Positions 45,942 to 55,466 are shown, numbered from the stretch's first letter. The stretch: 64,000 nt of DNA from Gemmata sp. (GCA_025055115.1 JANWYJ010000040.1:21419-85418); one strand, 5' to 3'. Numbers and translations are program-made. Notes: a model not told the origin generated them from the sequence alone.

Positions 45942-46060
45942 ACGCCACCTGCTCTGGAGGGGGCGAGAAACGGTCGCAGTGCGCCGGGGCGTGAGGGCTA
46001 CGTCCCCGCTACGTTCAATCACTCTATCACTTTATTCATTGAGATAGTGAGGTTTCGGCT

Positions 46061-46438
46061 ATGGTTCGTGCTCGTAGTAAAGCGCCCACGTCGCGTCGAA
46101 AGAAACGGCTCCGCCGACTGACGAAAGGTTTCCGCGCCGGTCGCCATAATCTGTACCGCCAAGCGATTGTGACACTCATTCGCGCGCGGGTGTTCGCCTA
46201 CCGCGACCGCCGTACAAAAAAGCGACAATTCCGCCGCTTGTGGATTATTCGCATCAACGCGGCCTGTCGGATGCGCGGGTTACGCTACAGCGAATTCCTG
46301 CACGGCTTGCAATTGGCGAATGTGGCTTTGGATCGGAAGTCGTTGTCGGAACTGGCGATCCACGATCCGGCGGCCTTCGACCAGATTGTGGCCTTGGCGC
46401 GCCACCATTTGTCCTCCGCACACGGGGTGAAGACGTAA
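46061..46438 (+). CDS. rplT: 50S ribosomal protein L20
   Basis: 125 residues; the core of about 118 is normal, with a short extra tail. Typical features: M-V-R-A-R-S-K-A-P at the start, K-G-F-R-A-G-R-H-N-L-Y-R and R-D-R-R-T-K-K-R-Q-F-R-R-L-W-I-I-R-I-N-A-A. It is an early 23S rRNA assembly protein and, in other bacteria, represses its own operon. The 119-bp gap after rpmI is longer than usual and could hold regulatory RNA, but I see no strong structure. The gtgagg site lies 8 bp before ATG. Confidence 0.96.
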   Translation: MVRARSKAPTSRRKKRLRRLTKGFRAGRHNLYRQAIVTLIRARVFAYRDRRTKKRQFRRLWIIRINAACRMRGLRYSEFLHGLQLANVALDRKSLSELAIHDPAAFDQIVALARHHLSSAHGVKT

Positions 46439-46510
46439 AGGCTTGTTGAGTCAAGATATCGGGCGATGCAGGGGCCGAGGTGGCGGCCCTGAAGGCCATG
46501 GTGAGACGAT

Positions 46511-47158
46511 TTAGCCGACAGCTGAGCGCGGCTCGAGACCAGCGATTGTCACAAGGGCGCTGGGGTTATCGACGACGAAATCGGGGTTGCCGCTGCGTAA
46601 CAGGTCCGCGGTGTGGAAGCCCCACGTCACGGCCGCGACGGTAATTCCCACCTTGTGGGCCGCCTCGACATCACGCAGTTCATCGCCAACATAAAGAATC
46701 CGATCTTTCGGCAGACGCTGCGCGCGCAGAATCCGCTTCAGGGCTTTCGCTTTGCCAAAGAGGCGGGGATAACCCACCACGAAGTCGAAATGCTCTTCGA
46801 CCTGATTGGCGCGCAAACAACGACGGATATTATCCTCCCGGTTAGAGGATAGTACGCCCATGCGCACTCCAGCGGCGGCGAGTTGGACCAGCGTGGCTGC
46901 CACGCCGGCGACCAGTTTGAGTTGATCGGCCTCTTCGGCCGCAACGGCTTGATAGCGGCGCACCAGCCGGGCCAATCGCCAGAACGAAATGCCGTGTTGC
47001 CGTAAGAACTGCCGTGTCGACATTCCCCGAGCGGCTGTCAGGTCGTAAAGCGGCTGAAATCCCATTTCCGCGGCCAAGCGGTTGAAAATACGGACGGCGT
47101 TTGGCAATGAATCGGCCAAGGTGCCGTCAAAATCCCAAATGACCAGTGGGAAGCGCAT
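46511..47158 (-). CDS. HAD-superfamily phosphatase (phosphoglycolate phosphatase-like)
   Basis: 215 residues. HAD motif I is V-I-W-D-F-D-G-T-L-A-D-S, motif II M-G-V-L-S-S-N, motif III with the Lys in F-G-K-A-K-A-L, and motif IV Y-V-G-D-E-L-R-D. The alpha-helical cap between motifs I and II fits the PGP/beta-phosphoglucomutase subgroup. Catalysis would use the first Asp of D-F-D-G-T and Mg2+. ATG 47158 has GGAG 7-8 bp upstream; ATG is preferred to an upstream TTG. Substrate cannot be fixed from sequence. Confidence 0.88.
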   Translation of the reverse strand: MRFPLVIWDFDGTLADSLPNAVRIFNRLAAEMGFQPLYDLTAARGMSTRQFLRQHGISFWRLARLVRRYQAVAAEEADQLKLVAGVAATLVQLAAAGVRMGVLSSNREDNIRRCLRANQVEEHFDFVVGYPRLFGKAKALKRILRAQRLPKDRILYVGDELRDVEAAHKVGITVAAVTWGFHTADLLRSGNPDFVVDNPSALVTIAGLEPRSAVG

Positions 47159-47306
47159 CGTCAGGCTCCTCAATCCGAGCGGTGGTCAACAGCGGCTTCT
47201 GGGCCGTGGCGGCTGCTCGTTCCGGATCGCTGCGGTGGAGTTGTCGGGAAGAATACTCTGTACCGATCACCGTTAGCGAGGCCACCTGCGCTCGGGAGAA
47301 GGCCAG

Positions 47307-49487
47307 TCACAGGAGATGTCCGGAGTTTTTGGAGCGTGCTAAGGCGGCAAAACGACTGGTAATGGGTGATGGCCAGCACGCGTGCAGCCATGCGACGGCT
47401 TTCTCGGAGTCCCAGCCAGCGTTGGTATCGAAGCGAACCGCGGCGGTGAAAGCGCAGGGACCGGTGCCGACGATCTTTTCCCGAATACCAGGTTCCAGGT
47501 CAATCCAGGTTCCTTCGGCGGTATCTACCACTGGCCAAACCGCCGCTAGGGCGTCAGCCTGTTGTTGCCATTCTATAGGGCCGCACGGTCGCAAGAGAAC
47601 CTCGCCCAGGGTGTGAAACAGGAAAGTTTTGGCCGCAGGCAGGTCCATTTCGGGCGGGAAAGCGATTTCGGCTAACAAGGCTTCGCCGGTGACTTCGGAA
47701 TCGATGAAGCGCAATTCGATGGCGGGTCGGTCGGCCAGAGGTTCGCGCGTCATGGCTGGCCGCTGCAGGGGGGACACATAAAGCAACCGGCAGACGAGGG
47801 CATCGTTTTCCCAGGTCCATGTTTCGCGGTCCAGCCAGGCGGCCAGCCGCGAGATGAAGCCATATTCCGGGAAACGCCCATGGCGGCTGGAGGCACGCAA
47901 GTGCGTGGGTCGGTGATGATCGGCCGGGGGCACATCGGCAACGAAAATCCAGCGTTCGGCCCAACGGGACAGCCGGATGAACTCGGCCTCGGGCAGTTCT
48001 TCGGCCCGGTCGAAAATGAGCCAGCCAAAGGGAGTTTCCCCCGATAAGGCGGTGAAAAACGGGTCGTTCTCGAGGGCCTGGGGCGTGGCAACGACGATGC
48101 GGGTTTCACTGGCCATTTGAGTGAGAACGTGTTGTAGGGCCAGCGTTGTTTCCGCGACTTGCTGGCGGGCTGTCGTGAGTTCTTCTTCCGCCAAGCGGGG
48201 ATCATCGCCCGGGGCGGCCTGGGCGATGACGGTGCGTAGAGCCGTCCATTCAGCCTCGGCGCGCGTGCATTCGGCGGTGAGAAGCGCGATTTCAGCATCG
48301 ATGGCGGCACGGCGATGAGCGATCTCGTCCGCCAGAAGTTGGTCCCGTTGACGGGGGAATGCTGTTTGTTCTGCGTCCCGTTGCGCTTCGAGTTCGGCCA
48401 CACGAGCTGCTAGGGCGTCGCAATCAGCTGCGAGGGTTTGCCGTTGTTTGTCGAGTTCGGCGGGGTCGGGTAAACCGGCAGGAGCTTTACTGCCGAACAG
48501 ACGGGCCAACAAACCCGGTTTGCGGGACGCTTCCGCCAGTTGCTGTTGAATCTGTTGAAGTTGGGCTGTTTTTTCCCGATAGCTGTCTCGCTGGGCGTCG
48601 AGTTCGGCGGTCAGGCGGCCGAGCCGTTCGGCATATTCAGCTGCCCATTGTTGGCAACGGATGGCAAATGGGGTGCCGACTTCGTCGCGCACCTCCTGCT
48701 CCAACTGTTCGCGACGGGCCAGACACGCCGCGCGGTGAGCCTGTTGCTGAGCCAGGATCGCTTGCACCTCTGCGAGCCGCGCGATGGCTTTGGCGACGGG
48801 GGCGAAAGCCGCCATTCGTTTTTCGGCTTCGGCCAAACGTGTGACAGCCTGCTGATACTGTCGCTGCACGTCAGCCAGACCTCGGGCCAGCGAGGTCACA
48901 CGGCTAACCGCTGGGGTTTCCCGCAGTGGGTTTTCATCCTCGGCCAACGCGCGAACAACCGCCACATCCCACTGGAGCAATTGTTCGCTGATCCGGTCGG
49001 CCGCGGCGGAGTAGGGGGTGAGGATGAGAACACGCGGTGCCGGGGAGGGTGGGGCCGGCGGGGTGAGCACGAGGGTTCGTGCCAGTTGGGCAATGAGTGA
49101 CGCACTCCGGAGCGGATCGGCGTGGATGAGAAAGCCATCGGGGCTGGCGGCGGCCCGGGCCATCGCGTCATATTCGGCCGGCTGAGCGGGGGGATGGGGA
49201 AGGGGCGACGGCGTGATTTCACTGAAAGGGTATTGGCCTGCGAACAGTTGATCGAGCCATTCGCGGGCGCGGGGAATTCCGGCATGTCCCTTCACGGATG
49301 AACAACCGCAGGCGGAACTGATGGTTCCGCTCGGAGGAGTCGGGGGCGAAGCAGGCAAAGTGGCAATCATCGCGGGCATTAGTGAGCCGTGCGATTCGCG
49401 AATCGGTTGCGCTGACGAAGACAGCAATGCGTGCGACCGGGGGGCTGACGCACCCGCCGCCGGGATTGGTCCGTTCCCCTGTGTCAT
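47307..49487 (-). CDS. Degenerate SF1 (DNA2/NAM7-like) helicase-fold protein with long coiled coil
   Basis: 726 residues. The layout follows Upf1/DNA2-type helicases. The Walker A site is replaced by F-L-I-H-A-D-P-L-R-S-A-S. Motif Ia is R-V-L-I-L-T-P-Y-S-A-A-A-D-R. A large coiled-coil insertion rich in Ala/Glu/Gln/Arg runs from about 200 to 450. Then R-I-V-V-A-T-P-Q-A-L corresponds to the motif before Walker B, and W-L-I-F-D-R-A-E-E-L replaces the Walker B D-E-A-x-Q. The P-loop lysine is gone, so ATP hydrolysis is unlikely. No signal peptide. It may be a structural or regulatory descendant of the helicase. Start at ATG 49487 is the longest; internal ATGs are possible. Confidence 0.65.
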   Translation of the reverse strand: MTQGNGPIPAAGASAPRSHALLSSSAQPIRESHGSLMPAMIATLPASPPTPPSGTISSACGCSSVKGHAGIPRAREWLDQLFAGQYPFSEITPSPLPHPPAQPAEYDAMARAAASPDGFLIHADPLRSASLIAQLARTLVLTPPAPPSPAPRVLILTPYSAAADRISEQLLQWDVAVVRALAEDENPLRETPAVSRVTSLARGLADVQRQYQQAVTRLAEAEKRMAAFAPVAKAIARLAEVQAILAQQQAHRAACLARREQLEQEVRDEVGTPFAIRCQQWAAEYAERLGRLTAELDAQRDSYREKTAQLQQIQQQLAEASRKPGLLARLFGSKAPAGLPDPAELDKQRQTLAADCDALAARVAELEAQRDAEQTAFPRQRDQLLADEIAHRRAAIDAEIALLTAECTRAEAEWTALRTVIAQAAPGDDPRLAEEELTTARQQVAETTLALQHVLTQMASETRIVVATPQALENDPFFTALSGETPFGWLIFDRAEELPEAEFIRLSRWAERWIFVADVPPADHHRPTHLRASSRHGRFPEYGFISRLAAWLDRETWTWENDALVCRLLYVSPLQRPAMTREPLADRPAIELRFIDSEVTGEALLAEIAFPPEMDLPAAKTFLFHTLGEVLLRPCGPIEWQQQADALAAVWPVVDTAEGTWIDLEPGIREKIVGTGPCAFTAAVRFDTNAGWDSEKAVAWLHACWPSPITSRFAALARSKNSGHLL

Positions 49488-49709
49488 TCCACAGCCCAGA
49501 AATTGACCAGCGCGACCATCAGGACCTCACGAATATTCACGGCTGGAATGAATTCTCCACGGTCAACAAGAACGGTCCCGTACGGTCAAAAATCTCAATC
49601 CCGCACTTCCCATCAGCAGTCTGCCCAAAGTATAGACGGAGTACCCCGGCGAAGCTATGCAATATCGAAAATTCATTCGCCTGATTGTTAATATTTTGTG
49701 TGTATCGAA

Positions 49710-51461
49710 TTATGGTTCTACCTGCTGCACACGGACACTCGGCTTGGCGGACAAGACGCGTAAGACCGGCAGCAGTGGAGCGAGGGTTTTTTCTTCATGC
49801 CAACTGTGATCGGCGATTTTTACATGGCCCGGGCCGACGCCACCCAGGCCCAAGGTGGGGTCTAGGGGAAGCCATTGCCCCTCGGCGTACGCTTCTAACC
49901 ACATGTGGTAGGCCAGATAGGGCTTACCGTCTTTGGCCGGAGCATAAACCAAGCCGAGGACTGTTCGCGAGGGGATGCCGACGGCGCGGCACATCGCGGC
50001 GGCGAGCATGGCGTATTCCGTGCAATCCCCGCTGAGATTTTTGGCCACTTGGTCGGCGGTGGCCATCGCTTGCGAGAACTCGAAGGCCTTCATATTTTCG
50101 TTCACCCATTTCTCGATCGCCACCGCTTTGGTCCATGCAGTCGCGTTGGCGGGTAGGTGCTTGGTGGCCTGGGCTGCGTGTCGTTTCACTGCGTCGTTGT
50201 CCCAGTTGATGAAGTAGTTGCTGGCGGTGAATTCAGGACCCGGAGCCGGCTGGGCCGCAGCGCCTTTTTCTGGACCGCGCCGTTCGCGGATGTGCAACTC
50301 CAGGCTATGGGTTTGGCGATCGAAATTCCGGATTTCCTGCCGCGCATCGGAAGCAAACAGCGTTGTCGGGTCGTCGTCTTGGGGAGCCGACACCTTATAG
50401 ACGACACGCCGGGCCTTATGTATTCCAGGAATTTCGCGATCGAGTCGAATCGATTGGGCATTGAATAATTCCAAAGGCCGTGTGACCGGAAGGGTGGCGG
50501 CTTCCTGCGTGGTGCGAAGGAAACGGACGCGGCCCCCAAAGCCGGGGAAATCGAATTCCATTTTCAGGGGTTCGCGGGTTTCGGCATCGACCCAAGTCGT
50601 CGCGGGGGGCAGTCGGAAGTTCGCCACCGGTTCCATTTTCGTGACATATCGTAGCAATTTGCGTGCCGGTTCTTTGGCCCAGAGCGTGTGGGTTTCTTCA
50701 TCTTCCAAGGTCACCGTCATTTTCACGACGCGATTGACCACCCCGACATAGGTGAGATAATCGAACGATTCCCCAATCTTTAAGGGTTGTTGAAACAGTT
50801 TCGGTTCGCGCACACACCCCACGACCCCCGCCGGCCACGGTGTGTCGGTGGCCCCCTTGGCCACTCCTTCGCCTTGAATTTTGAGCGTGTTGCCTTCCAC
50901 CAGGCCGTTGAGAATCAGCATCTGGTCTTTGCCAATCCCTTGCCGCATCCCAGTGAGGAGCACTTCCCCCGTGGGCGTTTCGACGGTCGATTCTTCGCCC
51001 CATTGGTTCACCGTTTGGCCGAAGCGCGCCACCGTGAAGTTCTGATACTTGACCCCAACCCACAGCTCCCGGTCTTGTTTCTTGACTTTTTTCGCGCTCC
51101 AATGGACGTAGCCGATCCGTTGCCCCTCGACACTGGCCACAAACCAATAATCAAAAAGCGTATCGGCGGGGAGTTTGTCGCTCGGCGGAGGGACGGCCAG
51201 GCCGTGGTGGGTCAGTTCTGCGGATTGTGGGGGCGGTTGCGATGAGGCGGGATCGGGCGGACGAACCGCCAACGATGGCGGCCGGCCACCGGGACGGATG
51301 ACGATAAACCCCGGCCGGTCCAATGGATCGGCCGGTTTCTGGGGCGTGATGCGAATGGTGGAGGGGTCCGAAGAGGCTGGGGGTTGGGCCGTTGCGACCC
51401 ACGCTCCCAGGATTACGAACACCAGCGTTCCGCCTACACCCCAAACCCAGTCACGCATCAT
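49710..51461 (-). CDS. Secreted transglutaminase-like domain protein
   Basis: 583 residues. Signal peptide at 1-25 (V-W-G-V-G-G-T-L-V-F-V-I-L-G-A-W). A long beta-rich N-terminal part (about 90-400) follows. The transglutaminase core lies near 460-550, with catalytic Cys in G-D-C-T-E-Y-A-M-L-A-A-A, His in A-Y-H-M-W-L-E-A-Y and Asp in L-P-L-D-P-T-L-G. These proteins act as cysteine proteases or transamidating enzymes in the periplasm; planctomycetes have many of unknown target. ATG 51461 has gagg 5 bp upstream. The open frame extends to 51881, overlapping another strand's gene region, without support. Confidence 0.85.
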   Translation of the reverse strand: MMRDWVWGVGGTLVFVILGAWVATAQPPASSDPSTIRITPQKPADPLDRPGFIVIRPGGRPPSLAVRPPDPASSQPPPQSAELTHHGLAVPPPSDKLPADTLFDYWFVASVEGQRIGYVHWSAKKVKKQDRELWVGVKYQNFTVARFGQTVNQWGEESTVETPTGEVLLTGMRQGIGKDQMLILNGLVEGNTLKIQGEGVAKGATDTPWPAGVVGCVREPKLFQQPLKIGESFDYLTYVGVVNRVVKMTVTLEDEETHTLWAKEPARKLLRYVTKMEPVANFRLPPATTWVDAETREPLKMEFDFPGFGGRVRFLRTTQEAATLPVTRPLELFNAQSIRLDREIPGIHKARRVVYKVSAPQDDDPTTLFASDARQEIRNFDRQTHSLELHIRERRGPEKGAAAQPAPGPEFTASNYFINWDNDAVKRHAAQATKHLPANATAWTKAVAIEKWVNENMKAFEFSQAMATADQVAKNLSGDCTEYAMLAAAMCRAVGIPSRTVLGLVYAPAKDGKPYLAYHMWLEAYAEGQWLPLDPTLGLGGVGPGHVKIADHSWHEEKTLAPLLPVLRVLSAKPSVRVQQVEP

Positions 51462-51927
51462 TCCGCCCTCGCACGCAGCAGCCAATTCATGCCTGACATC
51501 GGAAACCGCCGTGAAACCGTGAGCGACTTTTCTTTTTTTGCCATCGGCTTTTGACTCCTCCGCCACTACGGCCCTTCTAGTGTTGCAGATCGCCTCCCCT
51601 CCGACAACCCGGATAGTCGGTTTTTGTGTTAGTTTCCCACCGAGTGGACTCATGGGGCGATGTCCGTTGCGTAAAATGAGCCGGGCACGGAAGCCAACGA
51701 CCGAACGAGAGAGTAGACTACGATAACCCGGAGCTCTCTTCCGACTCAGCCCGCCACGACGCGACACCCCGAACCGAGGACGGGTGAAGAAACGGCCCCC
51801 TGCGACGGCCCTTGGTGGTGAAAACCTTCTCAGCATACGAGATGCTGGGGAATTTCCTACGGGCCTGGGGAGAGCCTGCATCCTTCACAACTCCGGGCAG
51901 ACCCTATGTTGTCGCGCGAGGTTTCCC
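51462..51927. other. 466-bp gene-free divergent stretch
   Basis: No feature recognised apart from the promoters that the two flanking divergent genes must have. Longer open frames exist on both strands, but they lack ribosome binding sites and their composition does not resemble neighbours. Confidence 0.5.
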
Positions 51928-52554
51928 GTGACCCCCCACCGGCTCTTCCCTTGGCTGGCGAGCAAAACTTACGGCACTTTCACTCTGACGGACGCTATCC
52001 GACCCAGTGAACGGCACCCGCTCGTGCCCCGCCAGGGCTATCGCATCGGGGTGTATCGTGATCCACGCGTCCCGCTGCGCTGGCCGATGCTCTCCGCGGC
52101 GGTTTCGGCGGAACGGCTTTTCGATACTTTCTTGGCCCTCCTGGAGCCTTTGGGCGATATTGTTCATGTCATTCTCGAAAGTAGTCACGATTCCCAGGGC
52201 GTAGGCCACGTCGACTATCAGCGCACTCACATCGACCGCCCGGTTCTGGCCAGTCATCTGTGCGATTTTGAGGAAATGCTCCTGAACGATGGCTGTACTG
52301 GGCTGGCGGTGCTCGCCGATGGCCAACCGATGGAAGTCCAATTCGATGAGCATAAACTCTTGCACGTCTATGCGCCTCATCTGAAACCGTTTCGCCAGGT
52401 TCTTCGCCGCTGGGGCATTCGCCGTCGCCGAGTATTGCCGCTCATTTCTGAAGCCGAACATCTGCACCACACCAGCCCCGACTATGCGACCGCGTTTCAG
52501 CAACTGGCCTTACGGATCGGTGTTGGCACGCCTCGCCGTGTCTTCAGCGATTGA
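51928..52554 (+). CDS. Conserved-looking protein of unknown function
   Basis: About 208 residues from GTG 51928, which has gagg 6 bp upstream; the frame could also start at ATG 51784 with 48 extra residues. It is a mixed alpha/beta protein without signal or membrane span. Notable stretches are G-Y-R-I-G-V-Y-R-D-P-R-V-P-L, H-V-I-L-E-S-S-H-D, D-F-E-E-M-L-L-N-D-G-C-T-G-L-A-V and Q-F-D-E-H-K-L-L-H-V-Y. Spacing of hydrophobics and codon use look coding. No family recognised. Confidence 0.65.
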   Translation: MTPHRLFPWLASKTYGTFTLTDAIRPSERHPLVPRQGYRIGVYRDPRVPLRWPMLSAAVSAERLFDTFLALLEPLGDIVHVILESSHDSQGVGHVDYQRTHIDRPVLASHLCDFEEMLLNDGCTGLAVLADGQPMEVQFDEHKLLHVYAPHLKPFRQVLRRWGIRRRRVLPLISEAEHLHHTSPDYATAFQQLALRIGVGTPRRVFSD

Positions 52555-52600
52555 GAAATGGTGCACAATGGCTTGAGGAGAACTCCGCGTACACCGCGAG

Positions 52601-54004
52601 TTAGGGCAGCGGGATATCCCGGAATTCAAAGGGTACTTCTTCGGTGACGGTGAGCCATTGTTGGAGAATGAGTTTGGCTGGTGGACCTAACGTCTTCTTC
52701 TGGCCACGAACCGATCGGCGGTCCTCGGGGCCAAAGACCACCGTCAGTTGGACGGTACCGGTACCGTTATTAGTGTTGTTGGTTGGCCCGTGGCAGTAGT
52801 AACGCTGACCTTGGGCATCGATCAGCTCGAGTTTCTGCCAGATGCTATTACCCCAATTCCAATCTTCGCCAGCATTGACACCTTCCGGTGACCTCCGGGT
52901 CAGCTTCAGCGCCACCGTGTAATTCCCTTTTTGGTTGGTATCTTCGGTCACAGATTGTAATTCGAGTTCGACTGAGCGGCTCCGGTAGGTCTGTTTTTGC
53001 GCTTTCAACGGTTCGGGAATGACGATGTCGGCAACTGCCCCGGATAACAGGGTGATGCCCACACGCCCTTTGAGAGATTGGATGAGTTTCGCTTGGGGGT
53101 CGCTCCGCTTCAAATCGATGCTAATGTGCGTGTTATGGCTGCGAAACCCCGAATTGTAGTAGCCTGGGTAGTAGGCATTGCGTGGCTGGCGTGGCGGTAA
53201 AAGGTTGCCACCCCGATCGTCCTTAGCTTCCGTCAGCTCCGGTTGAGTCACGCCAATCATCGGGTTTTTGGGTTCCGAATGTATCTGGACGCTCAGGTTG
53301 ACGACTCCGTCAGACCGCGGACCTTCGCCGCGCCGGGGTAGACCGGCCAGTTGAATAGACCGAGTCGAATAGATGCTCGTGGCGGTCAAACGAAATGGAC
53401 CGCTGTAAGCCACATAGGGGCTGACGGTCTCTTGGGGATAGAAACGGATGACTTGGTCTTCGTATTCGGGATAAATACCCAGACCGGCGGTGTTGGCCAA
53501 TGCATCGACGGCTTGCCAGAACGGAGTATTCTGAAAGTCAAACGTGTACTTCGCCTCGGCCTGAGGGCCGAAGGCTTGAAACTCCATCCGGTAACCGGTT
53601 TGTTGGGCCATCGCGTCGAGAATCTGCTTGCACGTTTGGTCTTGGGCCTTCAGAGTGATCCGTTTGGGTTCCACCAACACCGCCCGTTCCATGCGACGGA
53701 CCAACACCAATAGACGCTGCCGGACTTCCGGGTTATCGCCATCCAGCAGGGCTTTACGCAGATAGGGAAGGGCTTTTTCCCCTAACGCGGCCAGTTCGCG
53801 ACTGGCCTTTTCACGCATACGCCAGTCGTCAGAACCGAGTTCCTCGATGAGCTTTTTCGTGGCCGGTTCCGGCGCATCCTCGGCGACTCGCGGTGGCGGC
53901 GTGGTTGCGGCAATAGCGTAATAGTCCGGTTCCGCTCGCGCTACCACCATCAGCGCGGTCACCAAGACAAGCCCCACGACAAGTAACCCACTCGCGGCAC
54001 GCAT
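52601..54004 (-). CDS. Exported HEAT-repeat protein of unknown function
   Basis: 467 residues with a signal peptide (M-R-A-A-S-G-L-L-V-V-G-L-V-L-V-T). Residues 50-115 hold two helical pairs of HEAT type: I-E-E-L-G-S-D-D-W-R-M-R-E-K-A and L-L-D-G-D-N-P-E-V-R-Q-R-L. After this comes a secretin/STN-like segment (K-Q-I-L-D-A-M-A-Q-Q-T-G-Y-R) and a large beta-rich C-terminal part ending with F-E-F-R-D-I-P-L-P. Cell-surface or periplasmic location is likely. ATG 54004 has gagg 6 bp upstream. Its 3' end faces the unknown gene ending at 52554. Confidence 0.75.
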   Translation of the reverse strand: MRAASGLLVVGLVLVTALMVVARAEPDYYAIAATTPPPRVAEDAPEPATKKLIEELGSDDWRMREKASRELAALGEKALPYLRKALLDGDNPEVRQRLLVLVRRMERAVLVEPKRITLKAQDQTCKQILDAMAQQTGYRMEFQAFGPQAEAKYTFDFQNTPFWQAVDALANTAGLGIYPEYEDQVIRFYPQETVSPYVAYSGPFRLTATSIYSTRSIQLAGLPRRGEGPRSDGVVNLSVQIHSEPKNPMIGVTQPELTEAKDDRGGNLLPPRQPRNAYYPGYYNSGFRSHNTHISIDLKRSDPQAKLIQSLKGRVGITLLSGAVADIVIPEPLKAQKQTYRSRSVELELQSVTEDTNQKGNYTVALKLTRRSPEGVNAGEDWNWGNSIWQKLELIDAQGQRYYCHGPTNNTNNGTGTVQLTVVFGPEDRRSVRGQKKTLGPPAKLILQQWLTVTEEVPFEFRDIPLP

Positions 54005-54191
54005 GAAATTCCTCGCGGTCAAGTCGCAGGAGTTACTCCGGTCACACCCACAGCATGGAAATTAGCCTAGCAGCGGATAGCACCAGTCACAAGGAGACAA
54101 CTGACACGTTGTTGCGCAAATTCCCCAAAATTCTCTCAAGCTCGACGCATCCCACAGAATCGTTGGGTTGCTCCGACTCTGTCGATTCCAC

Positions 54192-54235
54192 GGGAGGAGA
54201 GAACCATGCCATTGGGAGGAGAGAACCATGCCATT
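54192..54235. repeat. Tandem 22-bp doublet
   Basis: gggaggagagaaccatgcca(tt) at 54192-54213 and exactly again at 54214-54235; ggga follows as the start of a third copy. Confidence 0.9.
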
Positions 54236-54337
54236 GGGAAGCACAACCGATTGGTAACCAGTTCTCGGTGGCACTTGCCGGTTCCGAGCAAGGTGGGTTT
54301 CAGTCGGTTCCAACCAAGCTTGATCGAAAATCTCACA

Positions 54338-54395
54338 CCTCAGCCGTTGGCACAACCATCACTAACCCTCAGCCGTTGGCACAACCATTACTAAC
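54338..54395. repeat. Tandem 29-bp doublet
   Basis: The unit beginning cctcagccgttggcacaacc at 54338-54366 is repeated at 54367-54395 with one mismatch. Confidence 0.9.
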
Positions 54396-54649
54396 CAACT
54401 CTTCCATGCGAAAGGAAATCTCCACCAGCATGCCCAGTCGCTACGGTGGGGACCTAAAGGGGAATTCCGCGTGGGCCAATTCGGCATACCCCGTGCGGTA
54501 CCGGCACACGGGCTACGCCCTCATCATTTCCTGAGTCGATGCAATCCTGGGTTTCTGCTGCGCAGGGATACTGTGGCGGGTCTACACTTTCTGGAAGAAG
54601 ACCCCACTGCAGGCGGAGTCCGTCGGCGCACAGATCAGCCTCAATAATC

Positions 54650-54695
54650 TAATGAGCACTGCGAAACGATGGTAATGAGCACTGCGAAACGATGG
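54650..54695. repeat. Tandem 23-bp doublet
   Basis: taatgagcactgcgaaacga(tgg) at 54650-54672 and exactly again at 54673-54695. Confidence 0.9.
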
Positions 54696-54785
54696 TAACG
54701 AGCTGGCTGGCACGACGATTGCTCCAATGCCATTCCATCTCGCAATCAGGACTAAGCTATCATGACCTGCCTGGGAGTAACTTCG

Positions 54786-55211
54786 ATGTTCACGATTCGG
54801 TCAGTAGCCATAACCGCCGTTGCAGTTGTAGCGTTGGTCGTGGGTCCGGGTGTGGCGCAGCCCCCCAAACCTCCAGGAGTTTCCGATTCACTGCCAATTC
54901 CGCCCGAAAATGAAGCTATGAAGGGCAAACTCAAAAATGCCCACGCTGTTCTCGATGCCCTCGCACTGGCAGACTACGAAAGCCTGCGCCTGAATGCTGA
55001 CGTGCTCAAACACATCGCCGAAATGCGCGTGTTTGTCACCGCGTACCGGAGCGAGGAGTACAAATTCCAAGCTCAAGCCTTCAAAATCGCCGCCGAGGAT
55101 CTGATGAAAGCCGCCCGGGCCAAAAACCTCGACGCCGCCACACTCGCCTACAACGATATGACGCGCACGTGCGTGAAATGCCACGCCACCTTCCGCCCGA
55201 CACGCAAGTAA
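54786..55211 (+). CDS. Cytochrome c'-like secreted protein
   Basis: 141 residues with a signal peptide (A-I-T-A-V-A-V-V-A-L-V-V-G-P-G-V-A-Q). The mature part is all helical, about 115 residues. It ends with a single haem site C-V-K-C-H-A-T-F-R near the C-terminus. A C-terminal CxxCH on a four-helix bundle is the plan of cytochrome c' and cytochrome b562-like carriers. Those bind NO or carry electrons; the actual role here is unknown. ATG 54786 has GGAG 8 bp upstream, better than ATG 54762. It stands alone between two repeat-dense gaps. Confidence 0.8.
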   Translation: MFTIRSVAITAVAVVALVVGPGVAQPPKPPGVSDSLPIPPENEAMKGKLKNAHAVLDALALADYESLRLNADVLKHIAEMRVFVTAYRSEEYKFQAQAFKIAAEDLMKAARAKNLDAATLAYNDMTRTCVKCHATFRPTRK

Positions 55212-55338
55212 TACGCCGTACAACCCTCCAACCCTTGCCCGAGGGTATCCCCGCGACGTATCCCTGCGACGGCGGAGCTTCGCCCAATTTCAAAGTCCTC
55301 GCCCAACTTGAAGAACTTTCGTTCGGAACTAGAATAAA

Positions 55339-55364
55339 CGTTCATTCGGAACCCTGAATGAACG
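55339..55364. other. Hairpin downstream of the cytochrome gene
   Basis: Inverted repeat cgttcatt (55339-55346) and aatgaacg (55357-55364) around a 10-base loop. There is no T-run after it; it is a possible transcript end for the cytochrome gene (stop 55211). Confidence 0.4.
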
Positions 55365-55428
55365 ATCGCTCGGAACACCGCACACCGGTTCGCGGTGGAC
55401 AATCAAGGTTGTCATCCGCGGCGAATTC

Positions 55429-55466
55429 GCCAACAGAAATTCACCAAGCCAACAGAAATTCACCAA
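55429..55466. repeat. Tandem 19-bp doublet
   Basis: gccaacagaaattcaccaa at 55429-55447 is repeated exactly at 55448-55466; caacagat follows. Confidence 0.85.

Larger units (their letters stand above)
54005..54785. other. 781-bp repeat-rich intergenic region
   Basis: No credible gene; a 159-codon frame at 54055-54534 is composed largely of the repeats below and has no ribosome binding site. Three different direct repeats are packed here: 22-bp, 29-bp and 23-bp doublets (listed separately). The start of the cytochrome gene follows. Confidence 0.65.

Noticed and set aside
49710..51881. 723-codon version of the transglutaminase-like protein
   Set aside because: The N-terminal extension places the signal peptide in the middle of the protein; ATG 51461 with its site is the better start.
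54055..54534. 159-codon open frame on the plus strand
   Set aside because: It is made largely of tandem repeats, has no ribosome binding site and no recognisable protein pattern.
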